DNA of 64,000 nucleotides from JAISDD01 sp031553935 (GCA_031553935.1 JAVBKS010000021.1:1-64000), one strand, 5' to 3'. Positions 34,414 to 43,161 are shown, numbered from the stretch's first letter. Translations and numbers: made by a program. The notes: generated by a model from the sequence alone, not told the origin.

Positions 34414-35130
34414 TTACTCAATTTTCTTTATTTCTTTATGCAGTCTTTTTAATATCCTTTTCTCCAGGCGTGATATATAAGACTGAGATATCCCCAAAAT
34501 ATCCGCAACTTCTTTCTGGGTTTTTTCATTTCCATCGCCCAGTCCAAAGCGAAGTTGAATTATGATTTTCTCGCGGCTATTCAGTTTGTGCATGGCTTGC
34601 TTAAGCAGGCTTTTTTCGACATCTCCTTCAACCTTTTTATATATCATGTCACTTTCAGTACCTAATACATCAGATAGCAGGAGCTCGTTGCCGTCCCAGT
34701 CAACATTTAGCGGTTCGTCAAGCGATATTTCCGCCCTATTTTTAAGATTTCGGCGTAAATACATTAAAATTTCGTTTTCGATACAACGTGACGCATAAGT
34801 AGCCAGTTTAATATTTTTGAGCGGATCAAAGGTATTCACTGCTTTAATCAAACCAATGGTGCCGATAGAAACTAGATCTTCTATATTAATACCGGTGTTT
34901 TCGAATTTCTTAGCAATATAAACAACCAAACGTAAGTTATGCTCAATCAGCGTTCTTTTTACGCTGCCGTCGCCGAGTGATAATTTTTTTATCAAGTCAA
35001 TCTCTTCTTGCTTATGTAGAGGCGGCGGCAGAATTTCAGTTGAGCCAATATAATGTATATAATCCGGCCACCGTTTCCTTAGGTACAAACTGTAGAGCAC
35101 CATCTTGATTTCATTTAACTTTGCCAGCAT
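34414..35130 (-). CDS. sigE: RNA polymerase sporulation sigma factor SigE (pro-sigma-E)
   Basis: Early mother-cell sigma factor. 238 residues. The N-terminal pro-region (about 1-26, hydrophobic and basic) precedes HYIGSTEILPPPL, matching where SpoIIGA cleaves pro-sigma-E in Bacillus subtilis. Regions 2 (ENTGINIEDLVSIGTIGL) and 4 (TQKEVADILGISQSYISRLEK) are clear. The start is ATG with GGAGGG upstream; it follows spoIIGA by 20 bases. Confidence 0.97.
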   Translation of the reverse strand: MLAKLNEIKMVLYSLYLRKRWPDYIHYIGSTEILPPPLHKQEEIDLIKKLSLGDGSVKRTLIEHNLRLVVYIAKKFENTGINIEDLVSIGTIGLIKAVNTFDPLKNIKLATYASRCIENEILMYLRRNLKNRAEISLDEPLNVDWDGNELLLSDVLGTESDMIYKKVEGDVEKSLLKQAMHKLNSREKIIIQLRFGLGDGNEKTQKEVADILGISQSYISRLEKRILKRLHKEIKKIE

Positions 35131-35150
35131 CTTTTTTACCCTCCATTCGC

Positions 35151-36032
35151 TTATATCAGTGCCATGGGAACTAGCATACTGAAACTGTTATCCTTACTAA
35201 GTTTTTGCATACATAATGCCACCACGATATTCTTATTCACCTTGTACTCGTTGATTTTGCTGCCCTGGGGCTGAATTATTACCTCATCAGCACGAACTCC
35301 CAGCATAAAGCCACCTTCGTTTCCCACTGAAGAAAACGGTATTATTCGCAAGCGGTTTCCAAGATTACTTCCCTCTACAATAGCCAGGATCTGTTCTGCT
35401 GTTATCTCGCGATCAACTATCAAAGACTTCAATTCGACAGGCAAACAGTCTATTATCGATTCATGTTCAGCAACCAGAACAGCTTTGCCGGTTAGGGGAT
35501 CTCTAAGGGAATTGCCGGTATCTAGAAACCCTTGCCCCGTACAATCACTCCCGGATATTTTAATAGTGACATTGTATTTTAGTTTGCTGGTGATTAGTTT
35601 TTGCGCCCATGATTTTTCAATGTACCAGGCAAGAATTATCAACATAACAATCGAAAACATTAGATACTTCCAATTATTGCCCGGTTCTGCGCTGGCCATA
35701 TACTGCTCTAATCCCAAAGTCGCTCCTACAGCTGTGAAACTCAATAAATAGAAACCGACCATGCCTTTGAAGAATTCCCTTATTGAACGAGAGCCATGGC
35801 CAAAATAAACCAGCAGCATTGAAAAAACTACTTTTATCGGGAAACTATAAAGAAAACTACATGCTGGAAACAGGATTAATATTCCATATAGTGCTCCTAT
35901 AAATGAAATCCCAAGTATCCTGCGCCAATTAATTCTTGCACCGCATAAGCGTGCGCTTGCCCATAAAATTGAGGCATCAATCAAATAATTGATTATGAAA
36001 CTCAGATCTGCATAAACTATCGTTTCACCCAA
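35151..36032 (-). CDS. spoIIGA: Sigma-E processing aspartic peptidase SpoIIGA
   Basis: Membrane protease that activates pro-sigma-E at the forespore septum. 293 residues: five N-terminal membrane helices (about 1-140) and a cytosolic aspartic-protease domain with GFLDTGNSL, catalytic Asp171. The start is TTG (36030-36032) with AGGAGAT upstream. It heads spoIIGA-sigE-sigG, divergent from a DUF1540 gene. In B. subtilis this operon needs Spo0A~P; no clear pair of 0A boxes was found upstream. Confidence 0.94.
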   Translation of the reverse strand: MGETIVYADLSFIINYLIDASILWASARLCGARINWRRILGISFIGALYGILILFPACSFLYSFPIKVVFSMLLVYFGHGSRSIREFFKGMVGFYLLSFTAVGATLGLEQYMASAEPGNNWKYLMFSIVMLIILAWYIEKSWAQKLITSKLKYNVTIKISGSDCTGQGFLDTGNSLRDPLTGKAVLVAEHESIIDCLPVELKSLIVDREITAEQILAIVEGSNLGNRLRIIPFSSVGNEGGFMLGVRADEVIIQPQGSKINEYKVNKNIVVALCMQKLSKDNSFSMLVPMALI

Positions 36033-36279
36033 ACCTATCTCCTGTAATGCAATAGATTTATTAACTCTATGTCATAAAATTTTCCTCAATGCCTTACATA
36101 TTGTACCAATTGCTGGCTGTGATAATTGTAATATTAATGCAGCGCCCAAAAAATTATTGTTCAAAATTACGACACTGAAGTCCAATTAGAATCATAATGT
36201 CGGTGCATACGAAAGCATGAATATTAGAGGTGAATAATTCAAAGAATAGATTTGAAAAGTAAAAGGAGGTAGTATCAAA

Positions 36280-36480
36280 ATGAAAAAAGATTTCGCGAAA
36301 AAGGAAAATAAAACTCTGCCAGGGGTGAATTGCGCTGTAAAGAATTGTTATTTCAATAGCGGGAGGGACTCGTGTTTAGCCTCATTTATTCAAATAGATC
36401 CATCCCAAGCCGCAAACAATAAGGAAACCGATTGCTCAACTTTTTCCATCTCTGAACCCGTGCCTGGCACCTTTATGTAA
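36280..36480 (+). CDS. DUF1540 domain protein
   Basis: 66 residues, ATG behind AAAGGAGGT. The Cys pattern C-x3-C-x8-C...C (GVNCAVKNCYF, then SCLAS, then DCSTF) and the central Ala/Asn-rich segment fit DUF1540, a small putative metal-binding domain common in spore-formers. It is read away from spoIIGA from a shared 247-base upstream region, so a sporulation link is plausible but unproven. Confidence 0.8.
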   Translation: MKKDFAKKENKTLPGVNCAVKNCYFNSGRDSCLASFIQIDPSQAANNKETDCSTFSISEPVPGTFM

Positions 36481-36588
36481 GACTAATTCGCCGTAAGAAT
36501 ATCATTTAGTGCGAATTAATAAATACTGTTTTTCTTTATATTAGCAATAATTAGCTAAGTTTCAGTAGAAGGAGAATATTGAACCCAG

Positions 36589-36626
36589 AAAACCAGGGAC
36601 TGTTAGTAAAACAATCCCTGGTTTTT
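36589..36626. terminator. Bidirectional terminator between DUF1540 gene and crotonase gene
   Basis: Stem AACCAGGGA/TCCCTGGTT (36591-36599 and 36615-36623) followed by TTTTT-like runs on both strands (TTTTTG on plus, TTTTCT on minus). It can end the plus-strand DUF1540 transcript and the minus-strand acyl-CoA cassette, whose last stop is at 36652. Confidence 0.85.
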
Positions 36627-36651
36627 GCGTCGCGAGTTATTTCTTGATGTA

Positions 36652-37431
36652 TTATTTACCTTTGAAAACTGCAGGCCGCTTCTCTTCGAAAGCTTTGCAG
36701 CCTTCTTTGAAGTCATAGGTTTGGAATATGACTGCTTGCGCAGACGCTTCTAAATCTAATACGTCTTTTAGAGGCATATAGGTTGCCTTATGCATTAGAT
36801 TTTTCGCAAGTCCCAGTGCTTTAACTGGACCAGCAGCCAAGGGCTTGGCAAATTCTCTGGCAGCTTCAAGTGCAGTACCTTTGGGAACAACTTTGTTTAT
36901 TAATCCATATTCCAACGCAGTTGGAGCTTTCATTCTTTCACCCGTATATATTAGTTCTAATGCCTTATGCATGCCAACCTTTTGCGGTAAAAAGAATAGT
37001 GAGCCTAAATCTGGCAAAGCGCCGACGCCGACGAATAGCTCTGAGAAAACCGAGGTTTCTTCAGCAATAATAATGTCACAGGCAAATGCGAGATTACAGC
37101 CAGCACCTACTGCTGCGCCATGAACAGCAGCAATAACCGGTTTTTCCATATCATGGAGCCCCAGTACGGATTCATGTAATCTTCCTAAAAATTCTTTTAC
37201 TTCCAGTGGGTTTTCCTTATTAATTCCCATGTTGGGTAAATCCCCGCCAGCACAGAATCCTTTGCCATTACCGTAAACTATTACTGCCTTGACTTCATCA
37301 TTAGTTCTAGCCTCATAAACAGCTGCTCTGAGGTCAATAGATAGTTGATGGTTCAAAGAGTTTAGAGTTTCCGGTCTATTCAAGGCAATTTCAAAAACAC
37401 CGTCTTCCAGTTTCGTAAGAACAGTACTCAC
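36652..37431 (-). CDS. Enoyl-CoA hydratase/isomerase (crotonase family, PaaG-like)
   Basis: 259 residues, started at GTG 37431 (MSTVLTKLEDGVF) behind GGGAGG; an upstream in-frame start has no ribosome-binding site. The oxyanion-hole segments are GFCAGGDL (58-65) and HGAAVGAGCNLA (104-115). In the active-site region the hydratase Glu144 position is not Glu; instead ELFVGVGALPDLGSLFFLP (131-149) resembles PaaG-type isomerases with the PD Asp141. A Glu159 remains near the Glu164 position. So hydration of a plain trans-2-enoyl-CoA is not assured; isomerase or special-substrate hydratase roles are possible. It is the last gene of the cassette. Confidence 0.88.
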   Translation of the reverse strand: MSTVLTKLEDGVFEIALNRPETLNSLNHQLSIDLRAAVYEARTNDEVKAVIVYGNGKGFCAGGDLPNMGINKENPLEVKEFLGRLHESVLGLHDMEKPVIAAVHGAAVGAGCNLAFACDIIIAEETSVFSELFVGVGALPDLGSLFFLPQKVGMHKALELIYTGERMKAPTALEYGLINKVVPKGTALEAAREFAKPLAAGPVKALGLAKNLMHKATYMPLKDVLDLEASAQAVIFQTYDFKEGCKAFEEKRPAVFKGK

Positions 37432-37552
37432 TTTAATTCCTCCCTTATGATTATCACTAAAATATAATAGCCGACCTGCCAACAAAAACTGGCCGGCCGG
37501 CTTATTAATTCATTAACTATTGTTATCCAGGATTGTCGAAAACAGTCTTAAA

Positions 37553-38698
37553 CTATTTCTCCAGGATAACTACTGATGAAACGCCTGGCATTCCGTAAAC
37601 TTGTGTTAATCCAGTCAACGGATTGTTGGGGACTTGTCTTTCTCCAGCTTCGCCACGCATTTGCAGGCAGATTTCAAATATTTGTCTGATAGCTGATGCA
37701 CCAATCGGTTCACCATTAGCCATTAAGCCACCATCGGTATTGATAGGTAATTTGCCACCGATTCTGGTTTCGCCATCCATAATGAGCTTGGTTTGTTCGC
37801 CGTGCTTACATAAGCCGGTCTCAGCCATATGCATGATTTCATGTCCTGATTCGGAATCTTGTACTTGAGCGATCTGAATTTCTTGAGGTCCAATTCCAGC
37901 CATCTTGAATGCTTTTTCAGCTGCTAATTCAACAACTGTCGGAACTTTTTCAATTCTTTTGCTTGGGGACATAACTTCGAAAGATCCAAATAATCTACTG
38001 CTCAATGCATTAGCTTTTACATAGATCGGTTTGGTGGTGAATTTCTTAGCAATGCTTCCTTTGCAAACTACTAGCGCAGCAGCTCCATCTGAAGGATTAC
38101 AGAGCATGTATTGTCTGAACGGATATGCAAGCATTCTGGAAGCGCGGATATCATCGCGTGAGAATGCATTCTTTCTCCATGCTCTGGGGTTCATTGCAGC
38201 ATTTCCCCATGCTTTATGGGCAACTTCAACTAATACATCTTCGGAGATATCATAGTCATGCATATATCTTGTGGTCTTTTGTGAGAAGAATTGCACTGTT
38301 ACCATGAATCCCATGTCTTCGTAGTATTGACGAAGTCCTTGGTCTGCAGGATTGAACTTAAACATTCCGCGGGGATGTTTGTCAAATCCAACTACTAAGC
38401 CTACATCAGCTCTGCCAGCTTCGATCGCAGTAATAACAGCGTTCAAAGCACTTCCGCCAGTTGCGCATGCATTATAAACATTAGTAAATGTAACACCGGT
38501 AGGACCAAGCTTGCTGACCAGAGTATCAGCATATCCACCGTCTAAGCTGCCGCCTGCTGCAACTTGTACATCTTTCCAAGCTACACCAGCATCTTTTAAT
38601 GCATCATTTATTGCCTGAACTGCTAATTCAGCAGCTGTTTTATCTTCAAATTTTCCGAACTGAGTTAGCCCCATTCCTATAATAGCAATTTTTTCCAT
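37553..38698 (-). CDS. Thiolase-like acyltransferase (SCP2/BbsB-like), partner of the adjacent Zn-ribbon protein
   Basis: 381 residues. The nucleophile is Cys78 in NVYNACATGGSAL. In the C-terminal half the usual GHP motif reads GEPIGASA (329-336), with Glu330 in place of His. Cys297/His299 lie in GLCKHGE. This fits the SCP2-type thiolases that work with a small DUF35 protein, such as benzoylsuccinyl-CoA thiolase BbsAB of anaerobic toluene degraders, not the common FadA/AtoB type. It lies 51 bases after the DUF35 gene, so they probably form one complex. Substrate unknown. Confidence 0.87.
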   Translation of the reverse strand: MEKIAIIGMGLTQFGKFEDKTAAELAVQAINDALKDAGVAWKDVQVAAGGSLDGGYADTLVSKLGPTGVTFTNVYNACATGGSALNAVITAIEAGRADVGLVVGFDKHPRGMFKFNPADQGLRQYYEDMGFMVTVQFFSQKTTRYMHDYDISEDVLVEVAHKAWGNAAMNPRAWRKNAFSRDDIRASRMLAYPFRQYMLCNPSDGAAALVVCKGSIAKKFTTKPIYVKANALSSRLFGSFEVMSPSKRIEKVPTVVELAAEKAFKMAGIGPQEIQIAQVQDSESGHEIMHMAETGLCKHGEQTKLIMDGETRIGGKLPINTDGGLMANGEPIGASAIRQIFEICLQMRGEAGERQVPNNPLTGLTQVYGMPGVSSVVILEK

Positions 38699-38749
38699 CT
38701 CGGATTGCCTCCTCGTTTATAAAATATTTATTTTTGTTCTTTGATATAG

Positions 38750-39175
38750 TTATTTAATTGGTCTGAATCCATAGCCCATAGTTTCAGTTCCATCGGCTTC
38801 TTCACGGAATTTGTATATTTCTAATTGCATTGGCATGCCAATTTTAATCTCGTCTTGTGAATCCACTAATAATCTGGTTTCGACCATAATCTGGTCTTTC
38901 AGTTCTACATAACCTAGATAGTAGGTTTTGAAGTCTTTGGCATCTTTATAGTCCTTCAGTCCTTTTACATGGAATTCTTGTGAAGTCCAGGTCCATAAAG
39001 TTCCTTTGTCATTTAATTCGATTACTTTAATGTTAGTTGATCCGCATTTCGGGCAAGCAAGTGCTTGTGGAAACTCAATATCATTGCAGTCATTACACTG
39101 TTGCGCCAATAAACGCGGGTTATCTGATGGCCATTCGAATACTAGGGGATCAATTGAAACTTGCTTCTTAGTCAT
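38750..39175 (-). CDS. Zn-ribbon OB-fold acyl-CoA-binding protein (DUF35)
   Basis: 141 residues. N-terminal rubredoxin-like zinc ribbon with CNDC (27-30) and CPKC (41-44), followed by an OB-fold (about 55-125). FEWPSDNPRLLAQQC is typical of the family. DUF35 proteins bind acyl-CoA and dock on SCP2-type thiolases (BbsA, ChsH2-like). ATG behind GAGAGGG. It is second in the cassette, between the acyl-CoA dehydrogenase and the thiolase. Confidence 0.88.
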   Translation of the reverse strand: MTKKQVSIDPLVFEWPSDNPRLLAQQCNDCNDIEFPQALACPKCGSTNIKVIELNDKGTLWTWTSQEFHVKGLKDYKDAKDFKTYYLGYVELKDQIMVETRLLVDSQDEIKIGMPMQLEIYKFREEADGTETMGYGFRPIK

Positions 39176-39229
39176 TATTTTCCCTCTCTTTCACATCTTA
39201 ACATAATAAATCAACTTATTTGCCTTAAA

Positions 39230-40402
39230 TTAGATTTTCAAATTCTTAGCGATGATGCCTTTTTGTACTTGGGAAGTTCCGCCAAACAAAGGCATGATAG
39301 CTAAATCGCAATAGAGTTGTGAAATCTTATATTCTTGCATATATCCGTAACCGCCAAATATCTGCAAACATCTTCCAGCGATTTTTTTAGATAATTCTGA
39401 TGCCCAGTATTTTGCCATTGATACTTCAGTCACCAAGTCTTCTTTGTTAATATGTCTTACAATAAGTGAATCAATAAAATGGCGACCAACAGTTGCTTCA
39501 GTTATCATGTCAGCCATTTCATATTGGGTATTCTGGAACTCGCCAAGTCTTTTGCCAAACAGTTGTCTTTCTTGAGTATATTGATAAGTCATATCTAACA
39601 TATCTTCAATTGCGGCTAGGGAGAAAATAGCAACTTGGAGACGCTCCTGCTGCAGTTTTTGCATCAGATAAACAAATCCTTTGCCTTCTTCACCTAACAA
39701 ATTGGCTTGGGGAACTACGCAATTGTCAAAATACAATGTGGAAGTATCAGAAGCTTCCATACCAATTTTGTTGAGTTTAACTTTTTCGAAACCAGGTGTA
39801 TCGCCATCAATCAGCAATAAACTAATTCCTTTATGAGGTGGCTTGATATCTCTATCGGTTTTAACCGCAACTATATAAACATCACCACAATAGCCATTAG
39901 TTATAAAAGTTTTTGAGCCATTAACAATGTAATTATCGCCATCTTTTACGGCATAGGTTGTCATACTTGCTAAGTCGGAGCCAGCATTTGACTCGGTCAT
40001 GGCCAGAGCAGCTATTACATCTCCGGTAATCATACCTGGTAAGTATTTATCCTTTTGTGCATCGGTTCCGAATGTATCGATATAAGGTGAGGTTATTCCA
40101 TTTTGCAGCTGGAATCCTAGTAATCCAGAGTCAACTCTCTGAAATTCTTCTGCTAGTATAGCGGCAAAACCAAAGTCCACACCTTGTCCGCCATATTTGG
40201 CTGCTAGCCATTGACATAAGAAGCCATTGTCGCCTACTTTTTTCCAAAATTCACGAGGCACCATTTTAGCTTTTTTCCAATCGTTAACATAAGGTGCAGC
40301 TTCTTTTTGAAGAAATTTTCTTAGACTTGCTTGATAAGCAATGTGCTCAGGGGTGAAAAATGGACGATCCGTATTATTTGCTAACGGGAACGATACTGTC
40401 AT
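39230..40402 (-). CDS. Acyl-CoA dehydrogenase (catalytic Glu at the LCAD/IVD-type position)
   Basis: 390 residues, FAD flavoprotein that oxidises acyl-CoA to 2-enoyl-CoA. Seen: ALAMTESNAGSDLASM (FAD/substrate), and C-terminal IFGGYGYMQEY. The common catalytic Glu (YEGT motif) is replaced by Gly374 in LFGGTSQVQ. The alternative base of long-chain and isovaleryl-CoA dehydrogenases is present as Glu253 in LQQERLQVA. So the enzyme should be active on long, branched or otherwise substituted acyl-CoA. It is the first gene of the four-gene cassette; ATG behind AAAGGAG. Confidence 0.93.
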   Translation of the reverse strand: MTVSFPLANNTDRPFFTPEHIAYQASLRKFLQKEAAPYVNDWKKAKMVPREFWKKVGDNGFLCQWLAAKYGGQGVDFGFAAILAEEFQRVDSGLLGFQLQNGITSPYIDTFGTDAQKDKYLPGMITGDVIAALAMTESNAGSDLASMTTYAVKDGDNYIVNGSKTFITNGYCGDVYIVAVKTDRDIKPPHKGISLLLIDGDTPGFEKVKLNKIGMEASDTSTLYFDNCVVPQANLLGEEGKGFVYLMQKLQQERLQVAIFSLAAIEDMLDMTYQYTQERQLFGKRLGEFQNTQYEMADMITEATVGRHFIDSLIVRHINKEDLVTEVSMAKYWASELSKKIAGRCLQIFGGYGYMQEYKISQLYCDLAIMPLFGGTSQVQKGIIAKNLKI

Positions 40403-40841
40403 AGTTTAAATTCTCCTTTAAAAATTTCTTTTTTCAGTGCTTAAATAGATTTAGTTTGAAAGCAATCCCCCTTTATGTAATATTTTCGTTGCAAGTGAAA
40501 ATTAAAAGAATTTGATTTCATTAGTAAATGAATACTAGTATCCCTACGTTTACACACAAAACTAACGGATTTGCATCCATCATTCGCAAGGCCAGTATCA
40601 TCCTTTGGAATTTAATTAAGTATACGGAAAATTCAACTTGTAAATCTAAACCTACTGATGAAATAATACCAAAGAATATATTTTCAGTCAACGAGCAACC
40701 TATAAATTCGAATTATCTCTAGGATTAGCTAGCAAAAATATCATTTTACAATTTTTAAGTTCAATTGTGTCACCAAATAAATTGACAGCAAACATATTAC
40801 TGCAACGTTTGATGTCAAATAATAAACTAACTAAACAAAAT
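40403..40841. other. Intergenic region between ftsZ and the acyl-CoA cassette
   Basis: 439 AT-rich bases. Must hold the promoter of the acyl-CoA cassette; TTGCAA near 40488-40493 on the minus strand has no good -10. A 64-codon plus-strand frame (40528-40722) lacks a ribosome-binding site and looks accidental. No terminator hairpin with U tract was found after ftsZ. Confidence 0.5.
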
Positions 40842-41915
40842 TTATTTATTTCTTCTCAAAAAAGGTGGAATATCCAAATCTGTACGTTCGATAAAGCTTC
40901 CTCCGCCTTCAATCTTTCCTCTTCCTCGGACAGGAGGTTCTAAAAACGACTGACTGCGTCCTGTGTTAAAACCGGTTGCAATAACGGTAACTCTAACTTC
41001 ATCTTGCAATTCCTCGTCAATATTGGCTCCAAATATTATGTTGGCATCTTCATCAACCGCCTGGTGAATGATATCTGCTGCCTCATGTATCTCAAAAAGA
41101 GTCAAATTGCTACCACCGCTGATATTAAAAAGTACCCCCTTGGCTCCCTCAATTGAGGTCTCTAATAATGGACTAGAAATTGCCAAGCGTGCTGCTTCAG
41201 CTGCTCTATTCTCTCCTTGCGCCCGTCCAATGCCCATTAAAGCCGAACCGGTGTTTTTCATAATTGTTTGAACATCTGCAAAGTCGCAATTAATGACGCC
41301 CGGAACAGCAATTAAATCCGAAATCCCTTGCACTCCTTGCCGCAGTATATCGTCGGCAATTTTGAAAGCATCATTGAATGCCGTATTTTTATCTACAACT
41401 TGCAGTAGTCTGTCATTGGGGATTTTTATAAGGCTATCAACCTCCTGAGACAAAGCTTGAAGACCTCTTTCTGCTTGGGAATTGCGTTTTCTTCCTTCAA
41501 AACTAAAAGGCTTAGTTATCACGCCAACTGTAAGCGCTCCTGATTCTTTTGCGATCCTAGCAATTACTGGAGCACCTCCGGTTCCAGTGCCTCCGCCCAT
41601 GCCGGCAGTGACAAAAACCATATCAGCACCTTGCAGTGCTTTTTTGATCTCATCAGCGCTTTCCTCAGCAGCCTTCATTCCAATATCAGGATCTGCACCA
41701 GCTCCAAGACCTTTGGTGAGTTTTTCCCCAACCTGTATCTTTTTCTCCGCTTTGGAGAGAAATAAGGCTTGAGCATCTGTGTTTACCGCAATAAATTCGA
41801 CCCCTCTGAGGCCTGCTTCAATCATGCGATTAATTGCGTTATTTCCGCCCCCGCCAACTCCTATAACTTTAATATCAGCAAACTGATGCATCTCAACGTC
41901 AAAGTCCAGTGGCAT
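40842..41915 (-). CDS. ftsZ: Cell division protein FtsZ
   Basis: Tubulin-like GTPase that forms the Z ring. 357 residues. GTP-binding GVGGGGNNAINRMI (19-32) and signature GGGTGTGGAP (about 107-116), T7 loop NCDFADVQT. The C-terminal conserved peptide is DIPPFLRR at the very end, the usual docking site for FtsA and SepF. The linker (about 320-345) is unusually short. ATG behind GAAGGAGG; 19 bases after ftsA. Confidence 0.98.
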   Translation of the reverse strand: MPLDFDVEMHQFADIKVIGVGGGGNNAINRMIEAGLRGVEFIAVNTDAQALFLSKAEKKIQVGEKLTKGLGAGADPDIGMKAAEESADEIKKALQGADMVFVTAGMGGGTGTGGAPVIARIAKESGALTVGVITKPFSFEGRKRNSQAERGLQALSQEVDSLIKIPNDRLLQVVDKNTAFNDAFKIADDILRQGVQGISDLIAVPGVINCDFADVQTIMKNTGSALMGIGRAQGENRAAEAARLAISSPLLETSIEGAKGVLFNISGGSNLTLFEIHEAADIIHQAVDEDANIIFGANIDEELQDEVRVTVIATGFNTGRSQSFLEPPVRGRGKIEGGGSFIERTDLDIPPFLRRNK

Positions 41916-41934
41916 ATTAATCCTCCTTCAGATT

Positions 41935-43161
41935 CTACCCAAACAAATCCTTTATCCAGTAGACTACATTATCAAACAACCTAGGCATTAATTTGGCATC
42001 GAACTGTTTTAAATCAAAGTTTTGGGCAGCATATTGCAGCCCTCCTAGAACATTCGCATAAATTGGCTTATTGTATTCGTCTGCCAGATTATTTACGTTC
42101 TCGTGCTTACCTAATCGCACTGGCATTTCCAAGTGTTTTTCCAGGAACTCAACAAAGCCGGATAATTCGGCCCCTCCTCCACTTAAGACAATTCCAGCGG
42201 GACATTTGGCAAGAATTCCGAATCCCTTTAATTCAGCATAAACCATTTCAACGATTTCTAACAGACGAGCAAAAATTATTTCTGCAATATTCTTCTGTGA
42301 TACCGTTTGATTTTGCTTATTCTTCATATTATTTATATCAATCATCAGCTCTTCACTGGCTTGCTCCGGGTCGGCAATTCCATATTTTATCTTTATGCGT
42401 TCAGCGTCTTCCCAAGATGTACGCAAAACCAATGAAATATCATGAGTTATGTATTCAACGCCTATCGGTAATACTGTAGCATAAGCCAGATGGCCTTTTT
42501 CGAAAAAGCTTATTTCAGTGGTTCCTGCGCCAATATCTAGCAGGAGTACACCGACTTCTTTTTCAAAAGGAAGAACAACTGCTTCGGCTGCCAGCAAAGG
42601 GTTATAAATAAGCTTGTCAATTTTAAGATTAATATTACTTGTACACCTTATCAAGTTTTGAATCGCTGCCGTAGCTGCAATTAGCAAAGTGACATTAACC
42701 TCTAGACGACTCCCAGCCATTCCAACCGGTTCTTTGACGCCATCAAAACCATCGATTTTGTACTCTCTAACCAAGGTTTGAACTAGTGTTTTTTCCGCTG
42801 GTAATGCTACATTGCTCGCTGACTTAAGCACACGTTCTTTATCTTCAGCAGTAATTTCAAAGCTTGCATTGTTAGCTGCTACCATGGCGTGATTGTTTAT
42901 CGAATTAACACTGCCGCTTGAAAAACCAACCACAGCATGGTAAATATCAATACCGGTTAATCGTTCCAATTCATTAAGCACTTTTTCCAGATCTTTAGAA
43001 GTATTATCGATATCTACAATATTGCCTTTACGCACGCCGGAGGAGCTACTCTGGCACACTCCTATAACTTGATACTCTCTAGGACCTAGTACCTCTCCTG
43101 CAGCAGCTTTTACACTACTTGTCCCAATATCAATGGCAACAATCGCATTCCTCTTTTTGAT
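41935..43161 (-). CDS. ftsA: Cell division protein FtsA, non-canonical ATC start
   Basis: Actin-like ATPase that anchors FtsZ to the membrane. With start ATC at 43161 the protein has 408 residues and begins (M)KKRNAIVAIDIGTSSVKAA, matching FtsA homologues. AAAGGAG lies nine bases upstream. In this frame there is a TAA at 43177-43179 and no ATG, GTG or TTG until GTG 43059, which would remove the phosphate-1 loop DIGTSS. Other features: VGFSSG, the second phosphate loop LLLDIGAGTTEISFF, adenosine motif VLSGGGAELSG, and a C-terminal amphipathic helix (NVVYWIKDLFG) for membrane binding. A sequencing error in the start region is the main alternative. Confidence 0.93.
   Translation of the reverse strand: MKKRNAIVAIDIGTSSVKAAAGEVLGPREYQVIGVCQSSSSGVRKGNIVDIDNTSKDLEKVLNELERLTGIDIYHAVVGFSSGSVNSINNHAMVAANNASFEITAEDKERVLKSASNVALPAEKTLVQTLVREYKIDGFDGVKEPVGMAGSRLEVNVTLLIAATAAIQNLIRCTSNINLKIDKLIYNPLLAAEAVVLPFEKEVGVLLLDIGAGTTEISFFEKGHLAYATVLPIGVEYITHDISLVLRTSWEDAERIKIKYGIADPEQASEELMIDINNMKNKQNQTVSQKNIAEIIFARLLEIVEMVYAELKGFGILAKCPAGIVLSGGGAELSGFVEFLEKHLEMPVRLGKHENVNNLADEYNKPIYANVLGGLQYAAQNFDLKQFDAKLMPRLFDNVVYWIKDLFG

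Noticed and set aside
36200..36260. Forespore-sigma-like elements (GCATA and GGTGAATAA) before the DUF1540 gene
   Set aside because: The spacing of about 19 bases is longer than sigma-F/sigma-G consensus and the match is partial, so no promoter is called.
36572..36650. 22-codon plus-strand frame (TTG after AAGGAG) running through the terminator hairpin
   Set aside because: The hairpin and U tract explain the sequence; the purine run is probably chance. An attenuator leader peptide was considered but there is no downstream plus-strand gene.
40528..40722. 64-codon plus-strand frame between ftsZ and the acyl-CoA dehydrogenase
   Set aside because: No ribosome-binding site, AT-driven composition and no recognisable domain; it overlaps the region that must hold the cassette promoter.
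43060..43161. Frameshift or truncation of ftsA
   Set aside because: The frame is open and in register across the whole N-terminal motif; only the start codon is unusual. A disrupted gene would not keep the intact DIGTSS motif in the correct frame behind a good ribosome-binding site.
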